DNA of 57,715 nucleotides from Candidatus Elulimicrobium sp. (lineage in GTDB: Bacteria; Omnitrophota; Gorgyraeia; Zapsychrales; Fredricksoniimonadaceae), in NCBI GenBank assembly GCA_020720365.1, contig DYOU01000007.1, positions 1-57,715 on the forward strand, in the 5' to 3' direction. The notes beneath the pieces are model-generated. The model was not told where the DNA came from. It worked only from the letters and a program-made list of their open reading frames with translations, and made no database searches. Position numbers and translations under genes: made by a program. Positions 39,344-49,179 of this stretch are shown one piece after another. How positions within the stretch are numbered: the first letter of the stretch is position 1; each line of letters starts with the position of its first letter.

Positions 39344-39964
39344 ATGAAAACAAGGGCAAGTGTTATGATGGCAGCGGCTATTCTGCTCGCGCAGTCTGGC
39401 TCGTTATGGGCACAAACGGTTTTTACGATCACAGCAGCAGTTCCTGCGGCTACGAGTGTAAGCATCGCAGCATCAAGTATCACAGGAACGACATGGTCGA
39501 CTGCAGGTACAGCTTTAACCTTCGGAACGTTGACGTTTGATTCCAGTATTCCTACGGGATCAACCAAACCGTTGAACATTTGGCGTGCGCCGAATTATTT
39601 TGCTATTGATATTTCCAATAATGGCGGTGGCAGCCCGAGCGCATCTTTTACTTATACGGAAGGGTCCAAACCAACAGGACAGGTGCACGGCTTGGGGTAT
39701 AAAGGTACGATCGACTTCAAGAGGGTTACAATTAATACGGCTGGTGTTACGACTGATAATGTTATCACAGGGCATACCAAAAAAGCGTTGAGGGATATCA
39801 CTGTTACAGAGAGTATTTCTTCTTCTTTGACCGCGGGTGGTTGGTTAAGGGCTTATATTGGTCTTGCGGATGGCGCGACAGGAACTCCTGGTGAGCCTTT
39901 CGGTGCTACAGACTTACAGGGTAACTATACAGGAACATTGACGATCACAGCGACAACGATCTGA
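39344..39964 (+). CDS. secreted subunit-like (fimbrial/spore-coat-U-like) protein
   Basis: Signal peptide ending LWA/Q; Thr/Ser-rich beta protein; C-terminal 'GATDLQGNYTGTLTITATTI' resembles subunit terminal strands. Confidence 0.6.
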   Translation: MKTRASVMMAAAILLAQSGSLWAQTVFTITAAVPAATSVSIAASSITGTTWSTAGTALTFGTLTFDSSIPTGSTKPLNIWRAPNYFAIDISNNGGGSPSASFTYTEGSKPTGQVHGLGYKGTIDFKRVTINTAGVTTDNVITGHTKKALRDITVTESISSSLTAGGWLRAYIGLADGATGTPGEPFGATDLQGNYTGTLTITATTI

Positions 39965-39989
39965 TTATTAATGAATATTTGATGCTGAT

Positions 39990-40790
39990 ATGAGAAAACA
40001 AATAATATTTATTATGTTTTTTTGCATCGTCCTTGCCGGACCGGCCATGGCCCAATTCTTCATAGAAGAAGGAAAGGTTGTCTTGTCCGTGTCCGGCGGG
40101 GAACGCATCAATAAATCAGTTATTATTAATAATACAACAGCCAATGATCTGGATGTGCGCGTTTATTGGGAAGATTTTCAGTATGAACCGCCTTATGATG
40201 GCTCAAAGAAGTTCTTTCCTGCCGGGACAATAGAGGGCTCTGCCAGCAGCTGGATCCAGTATGTCCCGCAAGAGTTCAGATTGCCAGCTTTTGGCAAACA
40301 AAAGATTGATTATACACTGAGTGTACCGGATGATATTCAAGGAGGGCATTATGGTGTGCTTTTCTTTGAACGTTTGGGAGATGCGGCTGAAGGCCGTGCC
40401 GCTGTCAAGATCGTAACACGCCTAGGTTGTTTGTTCTTTATTGAAGCCAAAGACAAGACCAAGAGTGCGGAGCTGCAAAACATTAAATTTGAAGGTAATG
40501 ACCTTACAGGATCTTTCGCGAATAACAGTAATGTGGTGTTGATACCTCATACGACATATTACATTATGGATGAAAGCGGACTTGTCGCTGATCGCGGAGA
40601 AGTGGCGAAACTTTATGTTACGCCTGGAGCGGTAGCCTTCTGGAGGGTTTCATTGCCGAAGGATCTGGCCGCAGGGCGATATACATTTTTCCTGAACGCA
40701 GATCTTGAAGATGGAGATCTGGTGGTCAAAGAGATCACCTTTCAAAAAGATTTATCCGGAGGCCTGGTGGTCGAAAAAGTGCAGGATTAA
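39990..40790 (+). CDS. PapD-like periplasmic chaperone candidate
   Basis: Signal peptide; 'EEGKVVLSVSGGERINKSVIINNTTANDLDVRVYWEDF', 'FRLPAFGKQKIDYTLSVPDDIQGGHYGVLFFE', then second beta domain. Confidence 0.62.
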   Translation: MRKQIIFIMFFCIVLAGPAMAQFFIEEGKVVLSVSGGERINKSVIINNTTANDLDVRVYWEDFQYEPPYDGSKKFFPAGTIEGSASSWIQYVPQEFRLPAFGKQKIDYTLSVPDDIQGGHYGVLFFERLGDAAEGRAAVKIVTRLGCLFFIEAKDKTKSAELQNIKFEGNDLTGSFANNSNVVLIPHTTYYIMDESGLVADRGEVAKLYVTPGAVAFWRVSLPKDLAAGRYTFFLNADLEDGDLVVKEITFQKDLSGGLVVEKVQD

Positions 40791-40831
40791 CCTTTGCATA
40801 ACCATCAATCCCGCTGACCGGACAACAGCTT

Positions 40832-43681
40832 ATGATCTTAAGACGAGCGTTATGTTTAATGATGGCGGCCTTTTTGATGTTATGGGCCTTTCCCTCTTTC
40901 GCTGAAGATCCGTATCTTTCCTATGAACAGTATTTGAATGAGGGTGTTCAAGCTTTTAAGAATCGCGATGATCAGGCTGCCTTGGATTATTTCCATCGGG
41001 CGCATCTTTTATATCCTTCAGCAGAAGAGCCGCTGCAATATATTAATCTGATCAAGCGTACTCAGGATGAACGGCTTCAGGTAATGGGTGTTCCTTTAGA
41101 GCCCGATCATCCAGAGGCGCGAGAAAAAGTTATCCAGGCGACTCTTGATCAGTTTGTCGGCCGTGCTCAGAAGCCATTAGCCATAACGCAACAACCTCTC
41201 CTTGAGAAAAAAGTAGAGCAGCCATTGCCTGCCAGGAAAGTGACAGCTTTGCCTGCTCTTTCCGCAACACAGGTAGTCAGTCATTCTTCTGCTATAAGAA
41301 AAACGAATGATGTGCTTTCATTGGATGATGTCGTGGCCTCCAGCCAGGACAGACCGTCGATCCGTATTGTTTTTGGTTCTTCGGTTATTGTAGAGGGAAG
41401 GAATCTGCAGCGGTTTCTGGCTGTTAATCCTGAGGCACTGAATGTTAAGCCGGCAGGGAGGGATCAGATCATTATTGAGGCTAAACATTGGGGAAGCTCA
41501 TTCTTACATATTTGGGATGAACGTGGGCGTACGACGGTGTATGTTGAGGTGATGCTTCCGGCGGCATCGAATGAATTTGTTTCTGCACAATCAGCTGCTG
41601 TGGAACATGCGCCTCCATTTCGTATGAATTATGCGTTGGATAACAGCTCTTTTTATTATGGACCGGATCTGGGTGGATTACGCCGCAGGAGTTTGAATGT
41701 TCAGGAAACGTTTGGACTGACAGGGGAGACGCCATACGGCCTTTTGGATACGTCTTTAGTTGCGACCGGATTTAATCCGGTCCTTGAGATCCCCAATTAT
41801 ACATTGGGGCTTTCGCATGTTCCGATGCCGGGGACGAGCGACCTTAATCTTCGGGTGTTTGACGGGTATCGATTCTTGTCGCCGTTGACGATGGTGGGGA
41901 CACGTTTGAAAGGAGCTTTTGCGGATGTTGTTTCTTTGAATAATATTCTGGCTGTTTCAGTCAGTCATGGGGCGCAAATGGGGTCTTTTAATTATTTACC
42001 AGGCGGCGGGTCGACAACAAAAGATTCGTTTATTGATGCGGTGCGAGTTTCACTTTTTCCGGGCAATACGACGCATGAATATTCGATCAATTTTGCGCAA
42101 GGCAGCGGCAGTGAGCGTGATGAATATTTAACAAAGAAGGTGTATTCGATCGAGGGCAGGCAGAAGTTGGGGCCTGTTGATCTGAATGCTGAGCTGGCTC
42201 GGGATGATGAGAATACTGCTTCATTGGCAGGAGCCCAATGGTTGAATGGGGCGCTCAGGCAGCGGTTGAGCTTCAGGGAGATCAACAAGGATTTTACAAC
42301 GATCGTTTCGTCTCCGTCTAATCAAGGTGAGATCGGTGGTACCTGGACGACGAGTGGAGAGTGGGACAGGCTTTCCATGGATACGTATGTTGATGTATAT
42401 AAAGACAGAATATTCCCCAATGAACAGGATCCTGAGGCGTTAAATCTTGATTCGAATGTTCATACACGGATACCATTTGGAGAAAAATATGCGGTTGATG
42501 CGGCGGTGCGGTACGTACATACGCCAGGAGAAATGTCACCGAGAAGATATGCGAGCGTTGATGGCCGTTTGACACGAGAGCTTCCGGTATGGGGAGGTCG
42601 TAAGGGAAGTGTTTATGTAGGGGGAGTGGATCAGCGAAGCCGGTTTTCGTTTGCCTCGGAATCAGAATACGACCGCGAAGCTGTTTCGGCGGGAGTTCAG
42701 GTGCCGTTGACGAGATCATTATCTGGTTATTTAAATTATGAATATTCATGGCTGCATGAAAAGTTTTCGCTTGAGGATTACAATCCTTCGGTGATGAATG
42801 CGGGGTTATCTTACAGTAAGCAGCTGACCAACAAGCTTTCAGGAAATTTAGGCTTAATGTATCGTGATGAAGAGAATGTTGAGGGGCGTAATAGTTTTTT
42901 GGCCGGGGAGGACAGTGTATCAGCCTCTGCCGGGCTATCGTATAATCCCAAGACCGATGTGAATTTTTTCTGTGATTCGCGTTTAAGGAATGTCCTGGCG
43001 CAAATTCCCGATAATCCTTCTTATAATGACCTGGATGTCCGTTTTGGTATGCGGATGGCATTCGGATTGGGCTTTTCACTGGATTCTGAAGGTATTGTGA
43101 CGGGTTTTGTCTTTAAGGATCGGGATGGGAATAAGAAATTTGATCCACAGGACACGAATGTTTTGGGAGATGAGGGGCTTGCAGGGATCAAGGTCAAGAT
43201 CGGCGATAAAGAGGCGGTGACCGATGAACGCGGTTGGTATCGACTGGCGATCCGCGGTAAAAAAGTTATCGTTACACCGGTGCTCGAGAGTTTACCGACA
43301 GGGTTTGTTTTTTCAACGCCAAGTTTCGCGAAATTGGAGCTTCGTCAGGGGCAGACCAGCCGGGTAGATTTTGGCTTAACGAGTCAATCGGGTGTGTATG
43401 GCGTGGCGTTCGTGGATCGAAATGGAAACGGAATCCCTGATCAGGGTGATCGTTTTGTGAGCCGGGTGAAAGTTCTTTTAGATGGGAAAGGGGCTCAGGT
43501 CACCGATGGCCGTGGAGCGTATTTCTTCAAGAATATCGCCAAGGGCAAGCACACGTTAACGATCGATATGAAAGATCTTCCAGCTGAGTTTATTCCGCTT
43601 GTAAAATTAAAGAATTCTGTGGATGTAGTTGAAGGAACGACCTATGTTTTTCATATTCCGTTGAAAGCCAAGGCGGAATAA
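40832..43681 (+). CDS. composite outer-membrane protein: TPR, CpaC/RcpA-type N-terminal domain, beta-barrel, SdrD-B-like domains (usher-like candidate)
   Basis: Signal peptide; 'NRDDQAALDYFHRAHLLYPSAEEPLQYI'; 'IRIVFGSSVIVEGRNLQRFLAVNPEALNVKPAGRDQIIIEAKHWGSSFLHIWDERGRTTVYVEV'; long beta-rich section; 'GFVFKDRDGNKKFDPQDTNVLGDEGLAGIKVKIGDKEAVTDERGWYRL'. Confidence 0.7.
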   Translation: MILRRALCLMMAAFLMLWAFPSFAEDPYLSYEQYLNEGVQAFKNRDDQAALDYFHRAHLLYPSAEEPLQYINLIKRTQDERLQVMGVPLEPDHPEAREKVIQATLDQFVGRAQKPLAITQQPLLEKKVEQPLPARKVTALPALSATQVVSHSSAIRKTNDVLSLDDVVASSQDRPSIRIVFGSSVIVEGRNLQRFLAVNPEALNVKPAGRDQIIIEAKHWGSSFLHIWDERGRTTVYVEVMLPAASNEFVSAQSAAVEHAPPFRMNYALDNSSFYYGPDLGGLRRRSLNVQETFGLTGETPYGLLDTSLVATGFNPVLEIPNYTLGLSHVPMPGTSDLNLRVFDGYRFLSPLTMVGTRLKGAFADVVSLNNILAVSVSHGAQMGSFNYLPGGGSTTKDSFIDAVRVSLFPGNTTHEYSINFAQGSGSERDEYLTKKVYSIEGRQKLGPVDLNAELARDDENTASLAGAQWLNGALRQRLSFREINKDFTTIVSSPSNQGEIGGTWTTSGEWDRLSMDTYVDVYKDRIFPNEQDPEALNLDSNVHTRIPFGEKYAVDAAVRYVHTPGEMSPRRYASVDGRLTRELPVWGGRKGSVYVGGVDQRSRFSFASESEYDREAVSAGVQVPLTRSLSGYLNYEYSWLHEKFSLEDYNPSVMNAGLSYSKQLTNKLSGNLGLMYRDEENVEGRNSFLAGEDSVSASAGLSYNPKTDVNFFCDSRLRNVLAQIPDNPSYNDLDVRFGMRMAFGLGFSLDSEGIVTGFVFKDRDGNKKFDPQDTNVLGDEGLAGIKVKIGDKEAVTDERGWYRLAIRGKKVIVTPVLESLPTGFVFSTPSFAKLELRQGQTSRVDFGLTSQSGVYGVAFVDRNGNGIPDQGDRFVSRVKVLLDGKGAQVTDGRGAYFFKNIAKGKHTLTIDMKDLPAEFIPLVKLKNSVDVVEGTTYVFHIPLKAKAE

Positions 43682-43686
43682 TCGTT

Positions 43687-43917
43687 TTATAAAACCACAA
43701 TAGATCTTACTGTAACCACTTCCTGATTGCGGACCATCTGCTGCTCCTGGACTATTCCTGATTCATTGAATACTTGCTGGTTTTGATCTGCCGCAGGCAT
43801 TTGAATTAAAGCAGGAACGGTAACCGATAAATTGAAGACCATGGATTCAGCCCAGGCAGAGCCCGCTTGTGCCAAGATGAGAACAGTCAGGATTGTTAAT
43901 GTCAGATGTTTTTTCAT
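43687..43917 (-). CDS. small secreted protein (76 aa), riboswitch-controlled
   Basis: Signal peptide 'MKKHLTLTILTVLILAQAGSAWAESMVFNLSVTVPA'; GGGGG RBS; riboswitch upstream. N-terminus resembles the 39344 protein ('LLAQSGSLWAQTVFTITAAVPA'). Confidence 0.78.
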   Translation of the reverse strand: MKKHLTLTILTVLILAQAGSAWAESMVFNLSVTVPALIQMPAADQNQQVFNESGIVQEQQMVRNQEVVTVRSIVVL

Positions 43918-43967
43918 TGTCGCCCCCTTGTTTAAGGTAAGACGACTTGAAAGAGATGGAAGGACAC

Positions 43968-43996
43968 AAAAAAGAAAGCTAGCGTGCGGTTAGCTT
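43968..43996 (-). terminator. terminator forming the riboswitch expression platform
   Basis: Minus-strand AAGCTA-ACCGCACGC-TAGCTT followed by TCTTTTTT. Confidence 0.82.
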
Positions 43997-44091
43997 CGGC
44001 AACCTGACGACCATTCCCTTATCATAATGATAAGGGGTTAGGCTCACGGCTTTGCGTCCTACTCTTTCAAGTAGTTTGCCTTTTTCGACTA
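43991..44091 (-). ncRNA. c-di-GMP-I (GEMM-I) riboswitch aptamer
   Basis: Minus-strand RNA: AGGCAAACUACUUGAAAGAGUAGGACGCAAAGCCGUGAGCCUAACCCCUUAUCAUUAUGAUAAGGGAAUGGUCGUCAGGUUGCCG. Has GGCAAAC, GAAA-tetraloop P2, GGACGCAAAGCC, CCUAA/AUGG receptor and GUUGCC closing strand. Confidence 0.94.
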
Positions 44092-44119
44092 TAAAGAACA
44101 ATTTCCTTCCCCGATTTAA

Positions 44120-44149
44120 AGCATAACATATTCCGGTTCGCATTGCCAA
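44120..44149 (-). promoter_or_regulatory. predicted sigma70-type promoter for the riboswitch transcript
   Basis: Minus strand TTGGCA - 18 nt - TATGCT, just upstream of the aptamer. Confidence 0.55.
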
Positions 44150-44318
44150 GATTGGCTAGGGAAAACAACCTTTCTTGATTTCGCCCTAAGTACGAATGAA
44201 CCATTTTTCTCTTGAAAAGTCAGGGGTAATTGATCGAATCGTGGTATTATTGCGGAGCCTTAATGTTCGTTAAGGGGTGGACATTGGTTGTGTTAAATTT
44301 TATTCTTAGGAAAATAAA

Positions 44319-45914
44319 ATGAATGATTCAATGAAGGAAGAAATAGCGCGCCGCCGGACATTCGCGATCATTTCGCACCCGGACGCAGGAAAAACAACAT
44401 TAACCGAAAAGCTTTTGCTTTACGGCGGAGCTTTGGATCTGGCCGGTTCGGTTACGGCGAAAAAGAAACAGAGAGAGACGGCATCCGATTGGATGGAGCT
44501 TGAAAAGAAGCGAGGGATCTCGATATCATCCACAGTTTTACAATTTGATTATGAGGGGTATCGGTTGAACTTATTGGATACTCCGGGACATAAGGATTTT
44601 TCTGAAGACACCTATCGCGTGCTTATGGCGGTGGACGCGGTTGTGATGGTGATTGATGCCGGTAAAGGGATTGAAAGTCAGACACGCAAGCTTTTTGAGA
44701 TCTGCCGTAAACGTGGTATTCCGATCTTTACGTTTATGAATAAACTCGACAGGCCTTCGATGTCGGCGCTGGAGTTGATCGATCAGCTTGAAAAAGTGCT
44801 TAATTTGCATGCTTTCCCCGTTAATTGGCCTTTGGGGAACGGCCCGGATTTCAAAGGCATTTATGACCGGGTGAAGAAAGAAGTGCATCTTTTTGAGAGA
44901 GTCCCCGGCGGGGCTTATCGTGCGCCTGTTTCTGTGCATGATCTTGGAGAGCCCTTTGTGAAGGGGCTTTTGTCCGAGGGTACTTACCGGGAAGTGGTTG
45001 AGGAACTTGAAATGCTTGACGGAGCGCATGGCGGGTTTGATCTAAATGAGGTCATGCAGGGGCGGACGACTCCGGTATTTTTTGGCAGTGCTGCCAATAA
45101 CTTTGGCGTGGAGTTTTTGTTGAATGGATTTCTCGAGCATTCGGCTCCGCCGGCACCAAGAAAAACGAAGAATGGGCTTATCCCGTTAGATCATCCTGAT
45201 TTTTCGGCGTTCATTTTTAAAGTTCAGTCCAATATGAATCCTCAACACAGGGACAGGGTGGTATTTGCCAGGGTCTGTTCAGGACGGTTTGTGCGTGATA
45301 TGAAAGTGTTCCATCATCGGTCAAAGAAGGAAGTGAGGTTATCAGATTCATATAATCTTTTTGGACGTGATCGGGAAGTCATTAATGAAGCATATCCGGG
45401 AGATATTATCGGGTTTGTTACAAAACTGGATTACAGGATCGGGGATACGATCAGCACTGATCCGAGCTTGTTTTTTGAAGAGATCCCTCGTTTTGCCCCG
45501 GAATGTTTTGCGTTTCTTCATAATTCAGCGGCTTCTACCTACAAGCCCTTTAGGAAAGGTTTGGACCATTTATTGGCAGAAGATATCGTTCAATCATTTA
45601 CGATGACCGGTTTCCGGAATAATATTCCACTCTTGGGAGCGGTCGGGCCTTTGCAATTTGAGGTGCTTCAGTATCGTTTAAAAGATGAGTATGGCGGTGA
45701 ATCGCGGCTGGAAACGCAACCGTGGAAACTTTTACGCTGGGTTGCGCCTCCCTTTAATGATGAAGAATTAAAGAATTCATTATCCCAGGAAGCGGCTTTG
45801 GCCAAGGATGATCAGGGACGTACGGTCATTCTTTTTGCCAGTGATTGGTCGCTCAAGTATTATTCAGGGAGGTATCCAGCGATAAAATTGTTGGATTCTC
45901 CTTCGTTTAAGTAG
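44319..45914 (+). CDS. prfC: peptide chain release factor 3
   Basis: 'RRTFAIISHPDAGKTTLTEKLLLYGGALDLAGSVTAKK...DWMELEKKRGISISSTVLQF'. Confidence 0.97.
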   Translation: MNDSMKEEIARRRTFAIISHPDAGKTTLTEKLLLYGGALDLAGSVTAKKKQRETASDWMELEKKRGISISSTVLQFDYEGYRLNLLDTPGHKDFSEDTYRVLMAVDAVVMVIDAGKGIESQTRKLFEICRKRGIPIFTFMNKLDRPSMSALELIDQLEKVLNLHAFPVNWPLGNGPDFKGIYDRVKKEVHLFERVPGGAYRAPVSVHDLGEPFVKGLLSEGTYREVVEELEMLDGAHGGFDLNEVMQGRTTPVFFGSAANNFGVEFLLNGFLEHSAPPAPRKTKNGLIPLDHPDFSAFIFKVQSNMNPQHRDRVVFARVCSGRFVRDMKVFHHRSKKEVRLSDSYNLFGRDREVINEAYPGDIIGFVTKLDYRIGDTISTDPSLFFEEIPRFAPECFAFLHNSAASTYKPFRKGLDHLLAEDIVQSFTMTGFRNNIPLLGAVGPLQFEVLQYRLKDEYGGESRLETQPWKLLRWVAPPFNDEELKNSLSQEAALAKDDQGRTVILFASDWSLKYYSGRYPAIKLLDSPSFK

Positions 45915-46094
45915 TTGGAATTATGTTTATTGGGAGGTCGTTCTGGTGGAAATTCAGACATTATCAGGGGAAGGATCAAGAATCCTTTCCTTCAGGTTAA
46001 TTCTGAATGAATAATATTCGTAATTTGTTGACATATATAGCGTTCCGGGAGTATAGTCACAAACAGTAGTATTATTTTGAAAGGCGGGTATTGA

Positions 46095-47018
46095 ATGAGC
46101 TCTGAGCATCGTTCCAACATTCTTCTTGAAGCTCAAACCAGTGAGCTGGAGATCGTTGAATTCTCTGTAGGGGAAGCGGTGTACGGTATTAATGTGGCCA
46201 AGGTGAAAGAGATCATTAAGGCCAGTTTAACGCTTGTTCAGGTGCCTGATGCTCATCCGTCGATTGCGGGTGCCATTAATTTGCGCGGTGCTATTATTCC
46301 AGTTGTAGACCTGTCCCATCATTTAAAGATAAAAACAATCGCAGACCTTAAAAAGAGCCGGATCATTATTGCCGAGTTTAATCGTATTGTATTGGGATTT
46401 TTAGTGAGCGGTGTGGCCCGAATTCACCGGATCTCTTGGAAATCGGTTGAAGTGCCGTCTCAAATGCTGGTTACAACGGAAGGTTATGCTTCAGGGATTG
46501 TTCGAATTGAAAAGAAAGTTATTTTTCTTCTGGATTTTGAAAAGATTGCATTCCATATTAATCCGAATGTTCATATCCTTTCTCCGAAAGGAGGGGAGTA
46601 TGGCGGGTCTTCTGTTGACCGCGGGTCAAAGCGGATCCTGGTGGTCGATGATTCGGATCTGGTGCGTAAGCTGATCGTGGGGCATTTGAATTCGGCAGGG
46701 TATCAAACGGATACCGCTACAAATGGGGTAGAGGCATTGGATAAACTACAAACCTTCGCCGGACGTTCTGATTTTACGTCGATCGATCAGTTTTATCATT
46801 TGATGGTAACGGATATTGAAATGCCTCAGATGGATGGACTTCATCTGATCAAAAAGGTGAAAGAAGATGTCAAATTGCGAAACTTGCCGTGTATTGCTTT
46901 TTCGTCAATTATGTCGAAAGAAATGATCCGTCAATGTCAGTCTTGTGGAGCTGATGGAGAAATATCCAAGCCTGAGATCGCAGAACTGGTCGGACTTGTG
47001 GATGCGAAGGCGTTATAA
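46095..47018 (+). CDS. cheV: CheV-like protein (CheW domain plus receiver domain)
   Basis: N-terminal CheW ('EIVEFSVGEAVYGINVAKVKEIIK...INLRGAIIPVVDL'), C-terminal REC ('RILVVDDSDLVRKLIVGHL...LMVTDIEMPQMDGLHLIKKVK'). Confidence 0.94.
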   Translation: MSSEHRSNILLEAQTSELEIVEFSVGEAVYGINVAKVKEIIKASLTLVQVPDAHPSIAGAINLRGAIIPVVDLSHHLKIKTIADLKKSRIIIAEFNRIVLGFLVSGVARIHRISWKSVEVPSQMLVTTEGYASGIVRIEKKVIFLLDFEKIAFHINPNVHILSPKGGEYGGSSVDRGSKRILVVDDSDLVRKLIVGHLNSAGYQTDTATNGVEALDKLQTFAGRSDFTSIDQFYHLMVTDIEMPQMDGLHLIKKVKEDVKLRNLPCIAFSSIMSKEMIRQCQSCGADGEISKPEIAELVGLVDAKAL

Positions 47019-47068
47019 ATTTTGCCTCAAATGGATTTTTTTAATAACAGATGAACAGAGGGGGTAGC

Positions 47069-48760
47069 ATGCTGGATAATATTCAAATAGGGGTAAAGCT
47101 TATCGCAGGTTTTTTGTTAGTGGCCTTGATTGCGCTTTGTGTGGGTGTCATCGGTTATTATGGAATGTCCGTTATTTCTAATCAGTTAAAGTTTGTTGGC
47201 ATTGACAAAGTTTCTGACATTGAGGCATTGGGGGATTTGAATGAACAGCAAATGGCAATACGAGTAGGAACATTGAGTGTTTATCAGTATGAATTTAAAG
47301 ACAGCGCTCAGGAAGATTTTCGCAGAATTATCGAGGCTCGTCAGGAGAGTTGGAAGATTGTTGATGATGCCTGGAAGCGGTTGATTGAAGTCCCCAGAGA
47401 CGATCAGAAGGAACGGGATTTGATCCAGCGATTAAAAGGTGAATATGAAGCGTGGCGGGCTGCTTATGTAAGGCTTGACGCGAGTATTCTTGAATTGACA
47501 TCAACCACCGCTGATAATAAAAAGGCTGTTTTTGAGAAATACCGTTTGCAGGTCAAGGAAATGATCCATTTGTCGGAGGCCATGGGGAAGACTTTGGATG
47601 AGGTAACAGTGAATAATGCAGCAGCGACAAAGAATCTGGTTGAAAAAAATCTTGCGGCGATGGTTCGGTTGAAGTTGATTCTTGTGGTTTCCATTATTAT
47701 GGGGCTATTTTTGTCAATTATGTTTGGTTTTTATTTCAGTGGATCTATTACGGGTCCTATGGCTTCGAGCGTGAGGGTGATGGAGTCAATGGCCGGTGGA
47801 GATTTAACGCAGAGGCTGGATATGAATCGTGCGGATGAAATTGGTGTGATGGCAAAAACAATGGATACTTTTTCTGACAAGTTATCCAGTATGATGGGAC
47901 AGATCAGTTTGAATGCGGATCAGCTTTTGGGGGCGACCCATGAAGTATCTTCGAGCTCTCAGCAGATCGCTGACGGGGCTCAACAGCAGTCAGCTTCGTT
48001 TGAAGAGTTGTCTTCTTCAGTACAGGCGAATGCCGAAAATGCCCGGAGTGCGAATGGGATCGCCCAGGACGCGTCCAAGGAAGCTCAGGAAGCGGGTCAG
48101 GCTATGGACAATACAGTAGAGGCTATCAGCGGTATTGAGAAGGGTTCAAAGCAGATGGCAGATGCTGTTGAATTGATCACGGATATCGCGGATCAGACGA
48201 ATCTTTTAGCGTTGAATGCGGCTATTGAAGCGGCGCGTGCCGGTGAGCATGGCAAGGGCTTCGCGGTTGTCGCGGATGAAGTCCGTCAGCTGGCTGAGCG
48301 CAGTTCTACATCGGCTAAAGAGATCCAGAATCTGATCAAGGATAATTTGAGGCAGGTTGAGAATGGTGTCAAGATCTCAAAAGAAGCCGGAGCGAAGACT
48401 AAAAATATTTCTGTCAGTATCAAGAAGATCGCTGAACAGTTGATCGCTGTAGCTAATGCTACTCAGGAGCAGGCCGCGGCCATGGAAGAAAATACATCTA
48501 TTACAGAATCCAACGCGTCTGCCGCTGAACAGCTGGCATCTGCCTCTGAACAGATGACGTCCCAGGCGGAAGGTTTGCGTAACCTTGTAGCGCAGTTCAG
48601 GACCAATTCCTCGGGTGCATCTTTTCATGCGGCTCCGGCGGTTGAAAAACGTACGAGTCATTCGACTCCTGTGAAGAAAACAGCCCCTGTGGTTAAGAAG
48701 AGCGGGAGGCCTATAGAGAGATCGGGTAGTAATAAAGAAGAAGGCTTAAGGATCGGATAA
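47069..48760 (+). CDS. methyl-accepting chemotaxis protein
   Basis: TM-sensor-TM-HAMP; hairpin tip '[39 protein letters not shown]'. ATG 47069 with GAGGGGG RBS; track start 47051. Confidence 0.97.
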   Translation: MLDNIQIGVKLIAGFLLVALIALCVGVIGYYGMSVISNQLKFVGIDKVSDIEALGDLNEQQMAIRVGTLSVYQYEFKDSAQEDFRRIIEARQESWKIVDDAWKRLIEVPRDDQKERDLIQRLKGEYEAWRAAYVRLDASILELTSTTADNKKAVFEKYRLQVKEMIHLSEAMGKTLDEVTVNNAAATKNLVEKNLAAMVRLKLILVVSIIMGLFLSIMFGFYFSGSITGPMASSVRVMESMAGGDLTQRLDMNRADEIGVMAKTMDTFSDKLSSMMGQISLNADQLLGATHEVSSSSQQIADGAQQQSASFEELSSSVQANAENARSANGIAQDASKEAQEAGQAMDNTVEAISGIEKGSKQMADAVELITDIADQTNLLALNAAIEAARAGEHGKGFAVVADEVRQLAERSSTSAKEIQNLIKDNLRQVENGVKISKEAGAKTKNISVSIKKIAEQLIAVANATQEQAAAMEENTSITESNASAAEQLASASEQMTSQAEGLRNLVAQFRTNSSGASFHAAPAVEKRTSHSTPVKKTAPVVKKSGRPIERSGSNKEEGLRIG

Positions 48761-48779
48761 TCGTATTGAGGGAGGGAGC

Positions 48780-49169
48780 ATGGAACGTCGTCAATACATG
48801 AGGGTAAGCGGGAAGCATCTGGTGCGGCATGAGCAGTTCACTATCCCGAGGGGTACGGAGGTTCGGGAAAACAGGGCCAAAAATATCAGTGCGAACGGAC
48901 TTTTGTTTGAGTCATCCGTAAAATATAATATGGGTGTTATTCTTCGGCTGGAGCTTCTGGTCATGGGGATTAACAAGTTCAAGACAGAATTCTATAAACA
49001 TGAACGGCTTTCTAATACAGAGCCGTTCATTGTTTTAGGGAAAGTGGTCCGTGTAGAAATGGTCTATGAGGGGCTTTATGATATTGGGGTGAGTTTAGTG
49101 GGATTGGATTATTTATTCCAGAAGGCTCTCACAAAATATATTGATCATCAATTAAATCAGAATCCCTGA
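48780..49169 (+). CDS. PilZ domain protein
   Basis: 'MERRQYMRVSGKHLVRHEQF...NRAKNISANGLLFESSVKYNMGVILRLEL'; RRxxxR and DxSxxG-like (NISANG) motif. Confidence 0.75.
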   Translation: MERRQYMRVSGKHLVRHEQFTIPRGTEVRENRAKNISANGLLFESSVKYNMGVILRLELLVMGINKFKTEFYKHERLSNTEPFIVLGKVVRVEMVYEGLYDIGVSLVGLDYLFQKALTKYIDHQLNQNP

Positions 49170-49179
49170 GGGTTGGTTT

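Noticed and set aside
41764-41782. GACCGGATT-T-AATCCGGTC near-palindrome inside the outer-membrane gene
   Set aside because: Central 1-nt spacer, no T-tract and coding context; recurrence in other genomes would be needed to give it meaning.
42318-43079. 253-aa minus-strand ORF
   Set aside because: Antisense to the 949-aa outer-membrane gene; His/Pro/Ser-rich translation without family signature or RBS support.
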